This document shows positions 62,301 through 64,000 of a DNA stretch of 64,000 nucleotides, piece after piece. The stretch is taken from the NCBI GenBank assembly GCA_964035545.1, contig OZ037765.1:20275995-20339994 (forward strand), read 5' to 3'. Within the stretch, counting starts at the first letter, position 1, and each line of letters starts with the position of its first letter. The DNA is from Bugula neritina (lineage: Eukaryota; Bryozoa; Gymnolaemata; Cheilostomatida; Bugulidae). Under the pieces are notes generated by a model, which did not search any database, was not told the origin of the DNA, and worked only from the letters and a program-made list of their open reading frames with translations. Both the position numbers and the translations under genes were made by a program.

Positions 62301-64000
62301 CTTTTTCTTTTCTTTCCAAGTTTTAATTGCGAGCCTTTTCTCTTCCTGCCTAGTGAGAAGCTCTCTGTACCATATCTCATGATCCCTCACTTCATTGGCA
62401 GTCTTTGTTGGCAGCCTAGAAGTTGCCTCCCTTAGAAATTGGTCTTTCCCCTGCAAGTAGTGAACGCATTAGTCTAGCTAATGACAGAGATCTATGTTGG
62501 TTTGTTGTTATGCCTAAGAAAAGCCAATCAGACATTATTAGGGAATCTACCTTGAACCGAACTCTCCACTTGAGAAAGGTGTTGTGGTCATACTCGTCCC
62601 AGCCACCCCTGACACCCCCTGTATCTTCTAGAAATTTCTGTAATCATTCATATTTGGCATACAATATAAACAACAGTAAATAAACTTCCCTAAAAAATTT
62701 TGTCTTACAAAACGTTCAGCTGACAGAGAGGTCACAATAAATATAAAAATCATAAAAACTTAGAAGACATTTAGTTTTTCTCTCAGTTACTATCAATGCT
62801 TCTTTTGCTCCCCTTCAATTTATTTACCAACTTGGTAAAAGAGAATTTTTTAGTCATAGCCAGTAGAAATAAAAGACACATTACAAGGTAGAGACTTACA
62901 GTATATTGTGCCACCTCAGGTGGCAGATTGCTAGTGACATCCTTAGCACCAGGTGGCTTAGAGGTCAAAGGTCGAGTGCTTGGAACTCGTTGGTCAGTCT
63001 CTGGCCATGATTCAAACTTCTTTTGTAAAGCGTTGACCTCATGAGAATGTTGGACTTCAGCTAGCATTAACTCTTCATATCTAAGCAAAACACATTTCAA
63101 CTTTTTCTATACATATAATTTCAACATCTGCACCAACAAACTCAAAACTCCTTTTACAAAAGCTGCCAACTAATGCAAATACGTACGTTTCCCTCTGGGC
63201 TTCTTTAAATAACATGATACTGCTTTCTATTTCTTCCATAATTACCTTGAGAGTCTCTAAAACTAAAAAGCATAGGTAAAATTCAATAAGTCAATATATT
63301 ATTTTTGCTTTCACCAATTTCATTGGCCTGCTTAGGAGTGACAAGCAAGTTATGATTAAGCAAGCCATTAGAAGAGTGTTGACTTAAAAATTACAACCAA
63401 AAGGTAAACTATTTCACAAGTCCTAGTTGTCCATCATTTACTTCAGCAGGATAAGATAATTTACTCCATTCATACTAATAGCAAATTTGTATTTCCACCA
63501 ACCACTAAATCATTGAACCAAGATACAACTACAAAAATGTATATTTATACAAAAGCATTTAAAATGATTATTCAATAGGATTTTAACGATTCATACAAAT
63601 AAATGACAAAATTAATTTACTCAACTCTCTCCTTATACTTGATTGCAGCATTTGAATACCAGCCCCCATACACTATAATAATCTTCTATGTAAACCAAAA
63701 GCTATATGATAGATCAAAACATTTTTATAGCAATACAGACCAGGGAAAGTTGTTTGACAAATCAAATAGAAATGCCAATGAGCCATGGAAAACCAGTGGT
63801 CAAGTCAAAAATCCTGTATTTTAAAAGTATAGTATAGCTTAGACTAAATGAAAGCTCATAGTGGTAACATTTCAACCAGGTTAATTAGTTGGAATACGGA
63901 TGGATGCTATAGTTAGATGTAATATTAAATTATAAAAGTATGTATGTAGCAGTATTTGTTATAGTCTATGTCTTACATTGAGGCGTTGGTTGAATGTTTT
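59339..64000 (-). CDS. CCDC112: Coiled-coil domain-containing protein 112 (C-terminal part; 5' end beyond the right edge)
   Basis: Coiled-coil protein linked in vertebrates to centriolar satellites and ciliogenesis. Exons on the minus strand: 64000-63977 (partial), 63262-63187, 63080-62900, 62637-62551, 62450-62301, 61897-61769, 61597-61484, 60502-60275, 59951-59830 and 59369-59339. Landmarks in order: QPTPQFLETLKVIMEEIE, LPPEVAQYTKFLEDTGG, GGWDEYDHNTFLKWRVRF (SANT-like), NEVRDHEIWYRELL, AIKTWKEKKK, a long Glu/Arg/Lys/Gln-rich coiled coil (SDSDSEAERQAERQQSLMEK, then RRLHEESNRKRKAQEE), VSRDPSRLLQPTQGW, and the terminal AVPTWRQGL. These align in order with human CCDC112, including NVSRDPSRL and IPTWRQG. 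CCDC148 is a related family member but fits the C-terminus less well. One donor (62301, GTTTAA) is off consensus. At least 380 aa lie in the window. It converges with LMO, stops 438 bp apart. Confidence 0.88.

Overview
This is A+T-rich nuclear DNA from a multicellular animal: intron-rich genes with GT-AG introns of roughly 80 bp to 3 kb, and proteins of metazoan type (BANP, LIM-only, an outer-arm axonemal dynein heavy chain, CCDC112). The protein sequences look invertebrate. A spiralian or other marine invertebrate is my guess, not something the sequence proves. All gene models were spliced by eye. Exon phases close exactly in every complete coding gene (RPLP0 313 aa, NDUFA11 185 aa, BANP 415 aa, DNAH17 4468 aa, LMO 198 aa).

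Layout. 1-2392 (minus): a non-coding snoRNA host gene with tiny exons alternating with introns, eight of which hold C/D-box snoRNAs of two families (five copies and three copies). 2473-4445 (minus): RPLP0, the ribosomal stalk protein. Both transcription units appear to start at a pyrimidine-rich TCT/TOP initiator, so two translation-apparatus genes lie head to tail. 4.7-7.9 kb: repeats, namely a 1 kb degenerate simple-sequence tract, then a fold-back element enclosing (TA)n tracts and a decayed Penelope-like retroelement with a GIY-YIG relic and two hammerhead-ribozyme motifs in inverted orientation. 8.5-9.8 kb (plus): NDUFA11 (complex I). 10.4-13.7 kb (minus): BANP, a BEN-domain transcription factor. 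14.96-51.2 kb (plus): DNAH17, with 62 exons in the mature message. 55.5-58.9 kb (plus): a LIM-only (LMO1/2/3-type) gene. 59.3-64.0 kb (minus, running off the right edge): CCDC112, a coiled-coil centriolar-satellite/cilium protein.

The most striking signal is in DNAH17. The exon for the second half of the microtubule-binding domain is present twice in tandem (41176-41345 and 41527-41696). The copies are equal in length (170 nt), share splice phase and encode 48 of 56 identical residues, but 33 of those 48 conserved codons differ synonymously. Including both copies, or neither, breaks the frame almost at once. This is the pattern of mutually exclusive exons giving two motors that differ only at the microtubule-binding tip. 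The second notable system is the tandemly duplicated snoRNA host gene next to RPLP0.

The genes are not one pathway. DNAH17 and CCDC112 share a cilium/centrosome theme; RPLP0 and the snoRNA host share a ribosome theme.
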